The notes under the pieces were generated by a model. The model was given only the letters and a program-made list of their open reading frames with translations, was not told the DNA's origin and ran no database searches. Below, in pieces: positions 26,488 to 34,113 of a stretch of 61,233 nt of DNA. The position numbers and the translations under genes are program-made. Origin of the DNA: an uncultured Clostridia bacterium (GTDB lineage: Bacteria > Bacillota > Clostridia > TANB77 > CAG-508); contig CAKPGS010000001.1 in NCBI GenBank assembly GCA_934155165.1, positions 1 to 61,233 of the forward strand, read 5' to 3'. Each line of letters opens with the position of its first letter. Within the stretch, counting starts at the first letter, position 1.

Positions 26488-28020
26488 TTATTTGTTTTTT
26501 AGTCTATTGCGTCTTCTTGTTCTAACTGCTTTTTCGCTTTGTTCCTGCATTCTCATTTTATTTCTTCTTATATTTACATCCGTATTTTTTATAGATTGAA
26601 TTCTATCTCCATATTGTTGTACGAACTTACTTTGTTTTCCTTGAATATGTTTCTTTTCCGGTTGTTTTTTATGCTTGTTTGTTTTTGGTATATTCTTCAT
26701 TTTTTTCTCATATTTTAATTTGGCATTCATCATAACATATTTAGGATCATTTTGTTTATCTTTGAATTTTAAGTCTTCACATATAATTTCTATAATTGCA
26801 GCAGCAACAGCATCCGGGTTATGTCTTATTCTTTCATCTTTTATATATGATAAATTTCTTTGAACAAGTTGAATTCCTTTTACATTGTTTTCATCCTGTT
26901 CTACAAGTTCTGAACCTTCTTTAATATATTTTTTTATGTATTCCGGAACAACTTCTCCTGAATCATAAATGCAAAAATCAATTATATTTTGTCCTACATG
27001 GTCTGTTATTGCTTTAATATGTTCAGACATTGTATAATTATCTGTTTGTCCTTGTTCTGTCATTATATTATTGACATATATTTTAATTGCTTTACTTTCT
27101 TTTATTGCTTTTATAACTCCATTTACTAATAAGCATGGGATAACATTTGTATATAAACTTCCTGGTCCATATACTATACAATCAGCTTCTTTAATTGCAT
27201 TTACAACTTCTGGCGTTGTTCTGCAGTTTGTAGGATTTATATATATTCTACTTATTTTTGTAATTTTTGAATATACCATTTCTGGTATTTTTTCTTTTTC
27301 TTTTACTATCATTCCATTTTCAAGTTCAGCACAAATTTCCATTTCATCAAGTGTAACTGGTAATACCTTTCCAGTTATATTTAGTATTTTATTTATACTT
27401 TCAATAGCTTTTGAAAAATTATTGTTATTTTGTGCAACAGCTGTAAACAATACATCACTAAATCTCATTCCTCTTAAATTATTAGATCTAAATCTATAAT
27501 TCAAAAGACTTTTCATATTTTCCTCATCTTTTGATAATGAGATTATTCCATCCTTTATATCATCCATTGGTAAAATATCTAAATCGTTTTCTGACTTCTT
27601 ACCATAATTTGATACAGTAACAACAGCAGTAATGTTTGTTGTATATCTTTTTAGGCCTTCTAATACTGTATTTAATCCTGAGCCACCGCCTAATACAACA
27701 ACTTTTGGTCCCTGCTCATATATTTTTTTATTAAATATTAAAGAATTAACATTAACATTTTTGTCTTTTTTCATTCTGTCATCGCTTGCTTCTATTAGTA
27801 CTTCTAAAGTTCTTTTTTGTATTGCAATTATACCTAATACAATTAGTGTAAAGCCTAGAACAAATGCCCCTACTATTGTTATTAATTCTATGGCACTAAT
27901 TTCTTTTGTTACCATAATTTTTGATATTCCTAAACATGCTAAAATTATTCCTATTAATATTATAAATATCCACCTTTTAATTTTCGTATTTGATTTTAGC
28001 CATTCAAATATTCCTTTCAT
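26488..28020 (-). CDS. yvcK: YvcK-family protein (gluconeogenesis/cell wall factor)
   Basis: 510 residues from the ATG at 28020, which has AAAGGAG eight bases upstream; a longer frame of nine residues does not. Two N-terminal membrane helices (about 10-70) precede the CofD-like Rossmann domain with PKVVVLGGGSGLNTVLEGL and VTVSNYGKKS, and PMDDIKD. YvcK binds UDP-sugars and supports morphology on gluconeogenic carbon. The C-terminal 70 residues are Lys/Arg-rich and end RTRRRNRLKNK, an unusual basic tail. It follows murB by 13 bases. Confidence 0.9.
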   Translation of the reverse strand: MKGIFEWLKSNTKIKRWIFIILIGIILACLGISKIMVTKEISAIELITIVGAFVLGFTLIVLGIIAIQKRTLEVLIEASDDRMKKDKNVNVNSLIFNKKIYEQGPKVVVLGGGSGLNTVLEGLKRYTTNITAVVTVSNYGKKSENDLDILPMDDIKDGIISLSKDEENMKSLLNYRFRSNNLRGMRFSDVLFTAVAQNNNNFSKAIESINKILNITGKVLPVTLDEMEICAELENGMIVKEKEKIPEMVYSKITKISRIYINPTNCRTTPEVVNAIKEADCIVYGPGSLYTNVIPCLLVNGVIKAIKESKAIKIYVNNIMTEQGQTDNYTMSEHIKAITDHVGQNIIDFCIYDSGEVVPEYIKKYIKEGSELVEQDENNVKGIQLVQRNLSYIKDERIRHNPDAVAAAIIEIICEDLKFKDKQNDPKYVMMNAKLKYEKKMKNIPKTNKHKKQPEKKHIQGKQSKFVQQYGDRIQSIKNTDVNIRRNKMRMQEQSEKAVRTRRRNRLKNK

Positions 28021-28033
28021 AGTACATTCTCCT

Positions 28034-28936
28034 TTATATAATTTCAACTTCTAGTTCTATTTTTTTATTAAATTTCTCATATACTATCTTTTGTACCTCA
28101 TGAATTAAATTTATAATATCTTTTGCTGTTGCCTGGTTTTTATTTATTATAAAACCTGCATGTTTTTCAGAAACTTGTGCTCCACCTACTGTAAAACCTT
28201 TAAGTCCTGCATCATCTATAAGTTTAGCTGTTATAAAATCTGCTCCTCTTTTAAATGTGCTGCCAGCATTCGGATATTCTATTGGTTGTTTTTCAATTCT
28301 AAACTGCTTATATTCATCCATTTTTTGTTTTATTTCTGTACTATTACCTTTTTGTAATTTTAATATTGCTTTAATTATAATTACATTATTACTCTTAAAT
28401 TTACTATTTCTATATTCAAAATCACATTCTTCATTTTTTATTGTCTCTATTTTATCATTTTCACAGTTGTAATATGTCACAGAAATTACAATATCCTTCA
28501 TTTCTTTTCCATGAGCTCCAGCATTCATAACTATTGCTCCACCTATCGTTCCTGGTATACCAGAAGCAAATTCAAATCCAGTTATTTTGTTTTGTAACAA
28601 TTTCTGAGCAAGCATTCCATTTTTTACTCCTGCTCCAACTTCTACTATATTTTCTTTAATTTCAATTCTATTGAAATTTGGTTTTATTATTGCTCCTCTA
28701 TAGCCTTCATCTTTAACCAGTATATTACTTCCGTTTCCAATAATTTTATATTCTATTTTTTCATGTTTTAATATCTTAATTGTTTCTCGTAATTGACTCA
28801 TTGTTTCTACTGTTATAAATAAGTCTGCTGGTCCTCCTACTTTAAAAGATGTATGTTTGCTCATCATTTCGTGTTTTAAAATTTTTTCTTTTGGAATACA
28901 TTTTATTAAATTGCTATATGCATTTTCTATATTCAT
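28034..28936 (-). CDS. murB: UDP-N-acetylenolpyruvoylglucosamine reductase
   Basis: 300 residues. FAD-dependent enzyme that makes UDP-MurNAc in peptidoglycan synthesis. FAD-binding motifs GNGSNILVKDEGYRG and SGIPGTIGGAIVMNAGAHG, the catalytic Ser in AGSTFKRG, and the closing HAGFIINK and C-terminal Glu are all visible; this is the type II MurB lacking the extra loop. It is transcribed with yvcK, as in many Clostridia. Confidence 0.95.
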   Translation of the reverse strand: MNIENAYSNLIKCIPKEKILKHEMMSKHTSFKVGGPADLFITVETMSQLRETIKILKHEKIEYKIIGNGSNILVKDEGYRGAIIKPNFNRIEIKENIVEVGAGVKNGMLAQKLLQNKITGFEFASGIPGTIGGAIVMNAGAHGKEMKDIVISVTYYNCENDKIETIKNEECDFEYRNSKFKSNNVIIIKAILKLQKGNSTEIKQKMDEYKQFRIEKQPIEYPNAGSTFKRGADFITAKLIDDAGLKGFTVGGAQVSEKHAGFIINKNQATAKDIINLIHEVQKIVYEKFNKKIELEVEII

Positions 28937-28947
28937 ATATTCCTCCT

Positions 28948-29352
28948 TTAATTACCTTTCAAATGTATTTCTTTGCCTTTAGAGTTTTGAGGGGTTGTTT
29001 TATTTATTACTTCACCTGTATTATATTTAACTATGTATGTGTCTTTTGGTTTCTTCATTCCAAGTTCTTGCAAAACATTTATATCTAATAAATAATATTC
29101 TCCATCTTCAGTTTCATTTCCATTTTCATCGCATTTTCTTCCTATTAATAAGCTTGTATCTTTAACGGTAAGATATTTTTGATATTGCGAAATCACTATT
29201 GCTTGTACCTCTTTTGCTTCTGCTTCTAGTATATTATCTTTATAACTTGTAACAGAAATTTCACCAATTCCAGCAGAAACTCCTGCTAATATTAATAAAA
29301 CTACAATTATAATTACAAGTGTGACTATTGTAACTCCCTTATTACTTTTCAT
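28948..29352 (-). CDS. Prepilin-like small secreted protein
   Basis: 134 residues from the ATG at 29350-29352, with AAGGAAG upstream; a longer frame lacks a site. MKSNKG is followed by VTIVTLVIIIVVLLILAGV, a class III prepilin-type N-terminus with Thr instead of Glu at position 5. The rest is a small soluble domain with YYLLDINVLQELGMKKPKDTYIVKYNTGEVI, resembling pseudopilin C-termini. It ends 11 bases upstream of murB and could be cotranscribed with it. No assembly genes are near. Confidence 0.75.
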   Translation of the reverse strand: MKSNKGVTIVTLVIIIVVLLILAGVSAGIGEISVTSYKDNILEAEAKEVQAIVISQYQKYLTVKDTSLLIGRKCDENGNETEDGEYYLLDINVLQELGMKKPKDTYIVKYNTGEVINKTTPQNSKGKEIHLKGN

Positions 29353-29463
29353 ACTAATTCTTCCTTTGCATAAATTCTTGTAAATTTTATCATTTTTTAT
29401 ATAAAAATACAAGAGCTATAATACAACAAATTATTGTGTGAATTGAAAAAGTAAACTCTATTT

Positions 29464-29492
29464 TTGCGTTTTATTTCTTAATATGTTATAAT
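29464..29492 (+). promoter_or_regulatory. Sigma-A promoter of the 29537 gene
   Basis: TTGCGT (29464-29469), 17-base spacer, TATAAT (29487-29492), 45 bases before the start codon. Confidence 0.75.
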
Positions 29493-29536
29493 ATTGTTAT
29501 GTTAACTGTTATTTTAGCACGAAAGTGAGGTTTTCT

Positions 29537-30049
29537 ATGAGTATAGAAACTATCGAAGAAATTAAAAAAGCTGTTCATCAACCAATTGACTTTAAGGATT
29601 TTGAATCAACGTATATTAGAGAAAATACTAATTGCTTTGCTCTTGCCATTGGTTCAACAGTAACTTCTGACAAAACCTTATATCGGCCAGGTAGAATTTC
29701 TGGTAAAAAGCCGTTAAATCAGGACTTTTTCTCCATTGAAGAAGTTAAAGATTTGTTTTTAGCCGATTTGGAAGCTTTAGATTTAGAATATGAATCTTTA
29801 GCTTTGTATGGCAAAAATCAAATTTTGGCATACACCTCAGGTTTAAGGCTTAAAGAAAATGAGCACATTGTCGTTATGTTTGTTCAGGAAATGGCAAACA
29901 ACACAATTATGGATTTTCATTTTTTACGGTACGACAACAGAGGTTGGTCAGAGAAGATAGGTCTTTCATATTTTTCAACTGGAGAAAATATTTCGTGGCC
30001 AAGTAATTGGTACGATAAGTTCGTAGGGTGTTTTAAAATCACACGTTAA
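29537..30049 (+). CDS. Orphan protein with papain-like NCFA and DFHF motifs
   Basis: 170 residues from the ATG at 29537, which has GTGAGG upstream. Two motifs stand out: NCFALAIGS around Cys33, with a following PG turn (RPGRISGKK), and DFHFLRYDNRGWSEK around His128. Similar Cys and His spacing and motifs occur in papain-like and CHAP-like proteins of phages and toxin systems, so a cysteine peptidase or amidase-like fold is a reasonable guess, not an identification. No signal peptide or membrane segment. It has its own promoter and a terminator shared with gatB, and a more balanced codon choice than its neighbours. Confidence 0.75.
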   Translation: MSIETIEEIKKAVHQPIDFKDFESTYIRENTNCFALAIGSTVTSDKTLYRPGRISGKKPLNQDFFSIEEVKDLFLADLEALDLEYESLALYGKNQILAYTSGLRLKENEHIVVMFVQEMANNTIMDFHFLRYDNRGWSEKIGLSYFSTGENISWPSNWYDKFVGCFKITR

Positions 30050-30058
30050 CCTCCCTAT

Positions 30059-30084
30059 GCGGGCAGACAGAGGCGTCCCTACAC
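30059..30084 (-). repeat. TGTAGGGGC palindromic repeat, copy 4 (degenerate)
   Basis: Minus-strand GTGTAGGGACGCCTCTG then TCTGCCCGC. One arm is shortened relative to the copy at 39042. It lies between the convergent ends of the 29537 gene and gatB. Confidence 0.7.
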
Positions 30085-30109
30085 AAGAAGCACAAAAATT
30101 TCCTATAAC

Positions 30110-30148
30110 ACACAAAAATAGAATGGCAATGCCATTCTATTTTTGTGT
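30110..30148. terminator. Bidirectional terminator between the 29537 gene and gatB
   Basis: Perfect 18-bp stem ACACAAAAATAGAATGGC with an AAT loop; T-rich on either strand. It overlaps the last base of gatB. Confidence 0.8.
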
Positions 30149-31584
30149 TACATATTTTCTTTAAACATTTTATTTAACATTTGAGGGTTTGCTTTTCCTT
30201 TTGTTTCTTTCATTGCTTGACCTACTAAAAATCCTAATGCTTTTTCTTTTCCTGCTTTGTAATCTGCAACAGATTGAGGATTGTTTTCTAATACCTTTAG
30301 AACTACTTCTTTTATAGCTCCTTCATCAGATATTTGAATCCATCCTTTTTCTTTTACAATTTCTTCTGGGTCTTTTGGATTTTCAAATAATTCTTCTAAA
30401 ACTTTTTTAGCAATGCTAGAACTTATTGTTCCTTTATCTATTAAAGTAATTAATTTTCCTAATTGTTCTGCATCAAAAGGAATTTCTATTGGTTCCATTT
30501 CTGTTTCATTTAATATTCTTGATATATCTGAAATAATCCAGTTATTTACGGCTTTTGGATTGTTGCAAACTTTTATTGCTCCTTCAAATAAGTTAGATAA
30601 ATATTTTGAACCTGTTATTATGTTTGCATCTTTTTCACTTAAATTATATTGTTCTAAATATCTTTGTTTTCTGCTTTCTGGTAATTCTGGTAAATTATTT
30701 TTTATGTTTTCTATATATTCATCTGAAAGTTTAATTGCAACTAAGTCTGGGTCTGGGAAATATCTGTAATCTTGTGCATCTTCTTTATCTCTCATAGAAA
30801 ATGTTTTTCCAGATACATCGTCCCATCTTAATGTTTCTTGTTCTACTTTTCCTCCATCTTCTATTAAATCTATTTGTCTATCTACTTCATATTCAATGGC
30901 TCTTGTTATACTTCTAAAAGAGTTCATATTTTTCATTTCAGTACGTGTTCCAAATTCTGTTGCTCCTTTTTTTCTAACTGAAACGTTAACATCTGCTCTT
31001 AAAGATCCTTCTTGCATTTTACAGTCTGATACTTCTATATATTCTAGTATTGATTTTAATTTTCTTAAATATTGTTCAACTTCATAAGCTGACCTTAAGT
31101 CTGGTTCTGATACCATTTCTATTAAAGGTACTCCAGCTCTGTTTAAGTCTACTAAACTTTCTCCTGAAAAATCGTCATGATTTAATTTTCCTGCATCTTC
31201 TTCAATGTGAATTCTAAGTAATCTTATTTTCTTTTTATTTCCTTCTTCATCTTCAATTTCTATGTATCCATGTTCGCATAATGGTTTATCAAATTGAGAT
31301 ATTTGATAAGATTTTGGTAAATCTGGGTAAAAATAGTTTTTTCTATCGTTTTTACTATTTCTTGAAATTTCACAATTCGTTGCTAGTCCTGCTTTTACAG
31401 CATATTCAACTACTTTTTCATTTAATACTGGTAAAGTTCCTGGCATTGCCATACATATTGGACATGTATGTGTGTTTGGTGCTCCACCAAATTCTGTTGG
31501 ACAACTACAGAATATTTTTGTTTTTGTTGATAATTCTGCATGAACTTCAAGACCTATAACTGTTTCATATGATTCTCTTGACAT
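30148..31584 (-). CDS. gatB: Aspartyl/glutamyl-tRNA amidotransferase subunit B
   Basis: 478 residues. The kinase-like transamidation subunit of GatCAB, which turns Asp-tRNA(Asn) and/or Glu-tRNA(Gln) into Asn- and Gln-tRNA. The start YETVIGLEVHAELSTKTKIFC carries the cradle-domain motif, and the zinc-site cysteines CSC and CPIC are present. The C-terminal tRNA-binding helical and YqeY-like domains are complete. It is separated from gatA by an unusual 234-base gap with a long inverted repeat. Confidence 0.96.
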   Translation of the reverse strand: MSRESYETVIGLEVHAELSTKTKIFCSCPTEFGGAPNTHTCPICMAMPGTLPVLNEKVVEYAVKAGLATNCEISRNSKNDRKNYFYPDLPKSYQISQFDKPLCEHGYIEIEDEEGNKKKIRLLRIHIEEDAGKLNHDDFSGESLVDLNRAGVPLIEMVSEPDLRSAYEVEQYLRKLKSILEYIEVSDCKMQEGSLRADVNVSVRKKGATEFGTRTEMKNMNSFRSITRAIEYEVDRQIDLIEDGGKVEQETLRWDDVSGKTFSMRDKEDAQDYRYFPDPDLVAIKLSDEYIENIKNNLPELPESRKQRYLEQYNLSEKDANIITGSKYLSNLFEGAIKVCNNPKAVNNWIISDISRILNETEMEPIEIPFDAEQLGKLITLIDKGTISSSIAKKVLEELFENPKDPEEIVKEKGWIQISDEGAIKEVVLKVLENNPQSVADYKAGKEKALGFLVGQAMKETKGKANPQMLNKMFKENM

Positions 31585-31656
31585 TTATTTTCCTCCTATA
31601 ATTTTAGTTGAGTTTTTTACAGAAATTACTATATAATTTCTCTTTTATTAATTTTA

Positions 31657-31800
31657 CAACATAAAATAATTTATATTTGAAAATGAGTTCGACCCGACTA
31701 TTACATATAATTAGAGACCGTGGCTCAAAAGTTTGAATATTTTATCTGTCTTAAAACGTTTGGAGAACGGAATTTGAAAATAAAATTATTTTATGTTGCA
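31657..31800. repeat. MITE-like 145-bp element between gatA and gatB
   Basis: The ends are inverted copies of AACATAAAATAATTT (left 31659-31673, right ending about 31798); the similarity extends imperfectly inward about 34 bases to GAGTTC and GAACGG. The centre has no open frame. Shape and size fit a miniature inverted-repeat element or a long RNA hairpin between two genes that are normally adjacent. Confidence 0.55.
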
Positions 31801-31818
31801 ATTACAATAGAATATCTA

Positions 31819-33288
31819 CTATTTAGTAAATTGTGGCTTATGTTTTTCTCTGAATTTTATTTCTTGCTCATAAGCATAGGCTGCATTTAGTATTTTCTTT
31901 TCTTGGAATTTGTTTCCTATTAATTGCATTCCTATTGGCATTCCTTCACTATTTACTCCACATGGTATTGATATTGCTGGTACTCCGGCAATATTTATAG
32001 ATACTGTACATATGTCTGCTAAGTACATTTCTAGTGGATTGTCAGATTTTTCTCCTATATTGAATGCTGTTATAGGTGATGTTGGTGTTAGTATAACATC
32101 ATATTTTTCAAATACTTCTTCAAATTTATTAGATACTAAGGTTCTAACTTGTTGTGCTTTTTTGTAGTATGCATCATAGTAACCTGATGAAAGCACATAT
32201 GTTCCTAATATAATTCTTCTTTTTACTTCTGCTCCGAAACCTTCACTTCTTGAGTTTTTAAATAATTCTTTTAAATTTGTGTAATTTTTAGTTCTATATC
32301 CATAACGTATTCCATCAAATCTTCCTAAGTTTGAGCTAGCCTCTGCACAAGCAATTATGTAGTATGTTGCTAATGCATATTCTGCAACATCTAATGAAAC
32401 TTCTTCAACAGTTGCTCCCATTTCTTTATATTTTTCTATTGCTTTTTCTAATGATGCTTTTACTTCTTCATTTATTCCTTCTCCAAAGAATTCTTTTGGA
32501 ACAGCTATTTTCATTCCTTTAACATCATTTTTTAAAGCTTCTGTATAATCTTCTTTTTCTTTATTTACAGAAGTTGTATCTCTTTCATCATGTCCAGCTA
32601 TTAAATTTAAAAGTATTGCACTATCTGTTACATCTTTTGTAATTGGTCCTATTTGATCTAATGATGATGCAAAAGCAACAAGTCCAAATCTTGAAACTAA
32701 TCCATATGTTGGTTTTAAACCTACAACACCGCATAAACTTGCTGGTTGACGAATTGAACCACCTGTGTCACTTCCAAGTGCCCATGGTACTAAATTTGCT
32801 GCAACAGCTGCTGCACTACCACCTGAAGATCCTCCTGGAACCTTATTTAAATTCCATGGATTTTTTGTTTTCTTAAAATATGATGTTTCTGTTGAACTTC
32901 CCATAGCAAATTCATCCATATTTAATTTTCCTAAATTTATCATATTTTCATTGTTTACTTTTTCAACTATTGTTGCATTATATGGAGCAATAAAATCTTC
33001 TAACATTCTTGAAGAACAAGTTGTACGAATTCCTTTTGTACATAAATTATCTTTTATACCAATTGGAATACCTGCTAATTCTCCTTTAATTTCTCCTCTT
33101 TCAACTTTAGCTTGTACATCTTTTGCTTGTGCTAAAGCTTCATCTGTTAATGTTGTAACAAAAGCTTCAACATCTTTTTCTTTTTCGTTTATTCTATCTA
33201 CGTAAGCTTGAGTTATTTCTGTAATTGTAAGTTCTTTATTTTTTAACTTTTCTTGTAACTCATGAACAGTTAAGTCTGTAATATTCAT
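31819..33288 (-). CDS. gatA: Aspartyl/glutamyl-tRNA amidotransferase subunit A
   Basis: 489 residues. The amidase that releases ammonia from glutamine. The Ser-cisSer-Lys triad lies in GIKDN, GGSSGGSAAAVAA and GSDTGGSIRQPA. The length is normal, and the C-terminal substrate region with TPTSPITAF is present. It follows gatC by 65 bases. Confidence 0.97.
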   Translation of the reverse strand: MNITDLTVHELQEKLKNKELTITEITQAYVDRINEKEKDVEAFVTTLTDEALAQAKDVQAKVERGEIKGELAGIPIGIKDNLCTKGIRTTCSSRMLEDFIAPYNATIVEKVNNENMINLGKLNMDEFAMGSSTETSYFKKTKNPWNLNKVPGGSSGGSAAAVAANLVPWALGSDTGGSIRQPASLCGVVGLKPTYGLVSRFGLVAFASSLDQIGPITKDVTDSAILLNLIAGHDERDTTSVNKEKEDYTEALKNDVKGMKIAVPKEFFGEGINEEVKASLEKAIEKYKEMGATVEEVSLDVAEYALATYYIIACAEASSNLGRFDGIRYGYRTKNYTNLKELFKNSRSEGFGAEVKRRIILGTYVLSSGYYDAYYKKAQQVRTLVSNKFEEVFEKYDVILTPTSPITAFNIGEKSDNPLEMYLADICTVSINIAGVPAISIPCGVNSEGMPIGMQLIGNKFQEKKILNAAYAYEQEIKFREKHKPQFTK

Positions 33289-33353
33289 CTATTCTCCTCC
33301 TTTATTCTAGTGTTAGAGGTTTAAATATTTCATTATTTTTCAACTTCTAACTT

Positions 33354-33641
33354 CTAATTTATAACCTTTGGTATTTTAAACATATTTTGTTCTACTTCTT
33401 TACAATTTTGAAGTAATGCACTGTTGTCTTCAAATACCTTAATCTCATCTTTTCTAAAAACATTTTTAGCCTCGTTAGCACCAATAGTAATATCTAAACC
33501 ATCTACTGGAGCATTGTTAACAACATTTGCAAAATTCAAAATATCTTGCAAATTAGCTAAATAATTATCTAATTCATCATCTTTCAAATTTAAGTTAGCA
33601 AGTTTTGCTATATGCAATAACTCTTCTTTACTTACTTGCAT
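33354..33641 (-). CDS. gatC: Aspartyl/glutamyl-tRNA amidotransferase subunit C
   Basis: 95 residues. Family signature VSKEELLHIAKLANLNLKDDEL at the N-terminus, then LANLQDILNFANVVN and a C-terminal stretch wrapping GatA (NVFRKDEI). It is first in the operon, with AAGGAG seven bases before ATG, and is transcribed away from aspS. Confidence 0.95.
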   Translation of the reverse strand: MQVSKEELLHIAKLANLNLKDDELDNYLANLQDILNFANVVNNAPVDGLDITIGANEAKNVFRKDEIKVFEDNSALLQNCKEVEQNMFKIPKVIN

Positions 33642-33672
33642 TAAATCATCTCCTTAAAACAATATCTGCTAC

Positions 33673-33701
33673 ATTATATACTCAAATAAATAAAAAAACA
33701 A
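33673..33701 (-). promoter_or_regulatory. Sigma-A promoter of gatCAB
   Basis: Minus-strand TTGTTT (33696-33701), 17-base spacer, TATAAT (33673-33678), 30 bases before the gatC start. Confidence 0.65.
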
Positions 33702-33717
33702 GTGCAAATTTTAAAGC

Positions 33718-33755
33718 CTGTCCCAAAAGTTACAAAAAATGTAAGTATGGGACAG
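33718..33755. other. Hairpin between the gatC and aspS promoters
   Basis: CTGTCCCA (33718-33725) and TGGGACAG (33748-33755) form the outer stem; TTAC/GTAA nests within. It lies just upstream of the aspS -35 box, so it may be a divergent terminator-like insulator, an operator or a small repeat. Confidence 0.5.
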
Positions 33756-33770
33756 TTCCCTAAAAATCAC

Positions 33771-33800
33771 TTGACAAATATTGGTATAAAATGCTAGAAT
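33771..33800 (+). promoter_or_regulatory. Sigma-A promoter of the aspS T-box transcript
   Basis: TTGACA (33771-33776), 18-base spacer, TAGAAT (33795-33800); transcription should start near 33807. Confidence 0.8.
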
Positions 33801-33806
33801 AGTTAG

Positions 33807-34032
33807 CATAATATGTATATTATACTGCGTTTGTACAATAAAAGCTTTTAGTATTTGCTATTAGAGAGTAAGGGTCCTAGGCTGTAAGCCCTTTTAGTTA
33901 AAGCTATTTTAAGTGAAACATATTGGAGCAGTTTTTAATAAAGTGGAAAGCTTTTGCTTTCAAGTTAGGGTGGCACCGCGGAATTGTTATTTCGTCCCTA
34001 CATTATATTAATTTATAATGTAGGGCTTTTTG
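33807..34032 (+). promoter_or_regulatory. T-box leader of aspS, with overlapping GAA and AAC specifier codons
   Basis: The 14-base T-box core AGGGTGGCACCGCG is at 33967-33980, followed by TTCGTCCC and an intrinsic terminator (CCCTACATTATA and complement, 33996-34025, then TTTTT). Stem I is closed by ACTGC (33824-33828) with GCAGT (33928-33932) and has the AGAGAG element at 33863-33868. The 3' side of the specifier loop reads GTGAAACAT, holding GAA (33915-33917, Glu) and AAC (33917-33919, Asn) but no GAC or GAT for Asp. Binding of uncharged tRNA should favour the antiterminator and allow aspS expression. Confidence 0.93.
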
Positions 34033-34113
34033 TTTGTTTATTTTTACATTTGTAAATTAATATATTACTATATTTTTATTTCCCTTTAAGGGTTTTTAGG
34101 AGGTTTTATTTTT

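Noticed and set aside
31640..31800. Possible tRNA fragment (TCGGGTCGAAC) in the gatA-gatB gap
   Set aside because: No cloverleaf or acceptor stem can be formed; the terminal inverted repeats fit a MITE-like element better.
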